A stretch of 64,000 nt of DNA. It comes from Sinomonas cellulolyticus (GTDB taxonomy: Bacteria; Actinomycetota; Actinomycetes; Actinomycetales; Micrococcaceae). Below, piece after piece: positions 63,345 through 64,000 of the stretch. Position 1 is the stretch's first letter, and each line of letters begins with the position of its first letter. Both the position numbers and the translations under genes were made by a program. The notes under the pieces were generated by a model. The model was not told the origin of the DNA. It worked only from the letters and a program-made list of their open reading frames with translations, and did not search any database. Location of the stretch: positions 1 to 64,000 of the forward strand of contig NZ_BNCM01000014.1 of assembly GCF_014656475.1 (NCBI RefSeq), read 5' to 3'.

Positions 63345-64000
63345 TTGGCTTCCCCTTCCGCCGGATTCTTCTTGTTCGGATTCTTCTCGCGCTTGGCCCA
63401 CTGCTGCCGGAACGATTCCGCCGGCGGGGCCGGGATGTCCCGGCTCTGCGTCCAGCCGGCGCCGATCCCGGGAAGCTTCGAGATGACCCCGTCGCGCCCC
63501 GCCGCAATCTTCCCGAGCGGGAGGCCGCGTTCGAGCAGGCCCATGCGCGCGCCGTCGGCCATCGCCCAGGACGCGCCCGTCATGGCGAGGTCGAACTGCG
63601 ACGGCAGGCGCCGGGCGCCCGGCCGCGAGCGCCGGGCCTCGACGTCCTCGCCGCGCAGGTGCACGAGGATCTCGGGGATGTTGATCTTCACCGGGCAGGC
63701 GTCGAAGCAGGCCCCGCACAGCGAGGACGCGTATGGCAGGGACTTGTTCTCCTCGGCCTCGATGCCCGTGAGCAGCGGCGAGAGGATCGCGCCGATCGGG
63801 CCGGGATACGTGGACCCGTAGGCGTGGCCGCCGGCCCGCTCGTACACGGGGCACACGTTCATGCAGGCGGAGCAGCGGATGCAGTGCAGCGCGGAGCGCC
63901 CGTGCCGGTCCGCGAGCGCCCGGGTCCGGCCGTTGTCGAGCAGCACCACGTGCACGTCCTGTGGCCCGTCGCCCGGTGTAGCCCCGGTCCACAGGGATGT
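63341..64000 (-). CDS. lutB: Lactate utilization protein B (iron-sulfur), 5' end outside window
   Basis: This is the C-terminal part (about 219 residues) of LutB. It carries two ferredoxin-type [4Fe-4S] boxes, CIRCSACMNVCPVYE and CGACFDACPVKI, followed by the usual DUF3390-like tail. The frame stays open to the right edge. The residues before the boxes (GPQDVHVVLLDNGRT) match the LutB region between the LUD and ferredoxin domains. Its stop overlaps the lutC start. Confidence 0.93.
   Translation of the reverse strand, partial: TSLWTGATPGDGPQDVHVVLLDNGRTRALADRHGRSALHCIRCSACMNVCPVYERAGGHAYGSTYPGPIGAILSPLLTGIEAEENKSLPYASSLCGACFDACPVKINIPEILVHLRGEDVEARRSRPGARRLPSQFDLAMTGASWAMADGARMGLLERGLPLGKIAAGRDGVISKLPGIGAGWTQSRDIPAPPAESFRQQWAKREKNPNKKNPAEGEAK

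Overview
The window is about 70% G+C, with GTG starts, ATGA/GTGA start-stop overlaps, a Ku/LigD pair, a DipZ-type thiol-disulfide protein and a TPP-riboswitched ykoEDC-like transporter. This points to a high-GC actinobacterium, most likely Micrococcales and Arthrobacter/Sinomonas-like. The genus is inference. I saw no rRNA, tRNA, CRISPR array, phage or IS element. Coding density is high and most genes are chromosomal housekeeping or accessory metabolism.

Region by region: 1-1087 holds the end of an unknown membrane protein and a GntR regulator. 1225-5318 is a lower-GC two-gene island: a SauUSI-like PLD-helicase-DUF3427 enzyme and an HNH nuclease with an SRA-like front domain. Together they look like a modification-dependent (type IV) restriction module. 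5376-10637 holds a small acidic protein, an NmrA-like reductase, an ABC export pair and a NarL-type two-component system divergent from it. 10796-14854 carries three paralogous 100-residue YCII-like proteins interleaved with a TetR regulator, a DUF981 membrane protein and a secreted subtilase. 14879-20250 has DipZ, succinic semialdehyde dehydrogenase and two SDR enzymes. 20519-25864 is a NitT/TauT-type ABC importer divergent from a CitA/CitB-type two-component system. 25865-29993 holds a truncated membrane gene, two small acidic proteins, a DUF2231-Rieske protein, Ku, a flavodoxin and CsbD. 30144-32714 is LigD.

32825-41072 is a complete 5-oxoproline (pyroglutamate) block: pxpA, fused pxpBC, a biotin carboxylase-BCCP, a GntR regulator, both halves of the DUF969/DUF979 5-oxoproline transporter, and a DUF2891 protein of unknown role. 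Copies of a TTGTT-N-AACAA palindrome sit at both promoters, which ties the block into one probable regulon. 41158-45500 holds a small membrane protein, a glutathione peroxidase, a quinone reductase, a MurA paralogue fused to an XRE DNA-binding domain, and a VOC protein. 45622-48832 is the thiamine/HMP ECF transporter under a TPP riboswitch. 49354-55771 is the Mrp Na+/H+ antiporter operon with MrpA and MrpB fused. 55884-59248 has an MFS protein and a KhtT/KhtU-like K+ efflux pair. 59326-64000 is a lutB-lutC-ppsA-ppsR run that links lactate oxidation to PEP formation.

The most unusual non-genic signals are repeats. These are long near-perfect palindromes (one inside the pxpBC reading frame), a 12-mer (CGCACGACGGCG) found eight times, three arrays each of about 2.7 copies of a 21-bp unit, a 14-bp minisatellite region at 57274-57548, and about ten genes with a TANNNT box only 6-7 nt before the start codon that suggest leaderless mRNAs.
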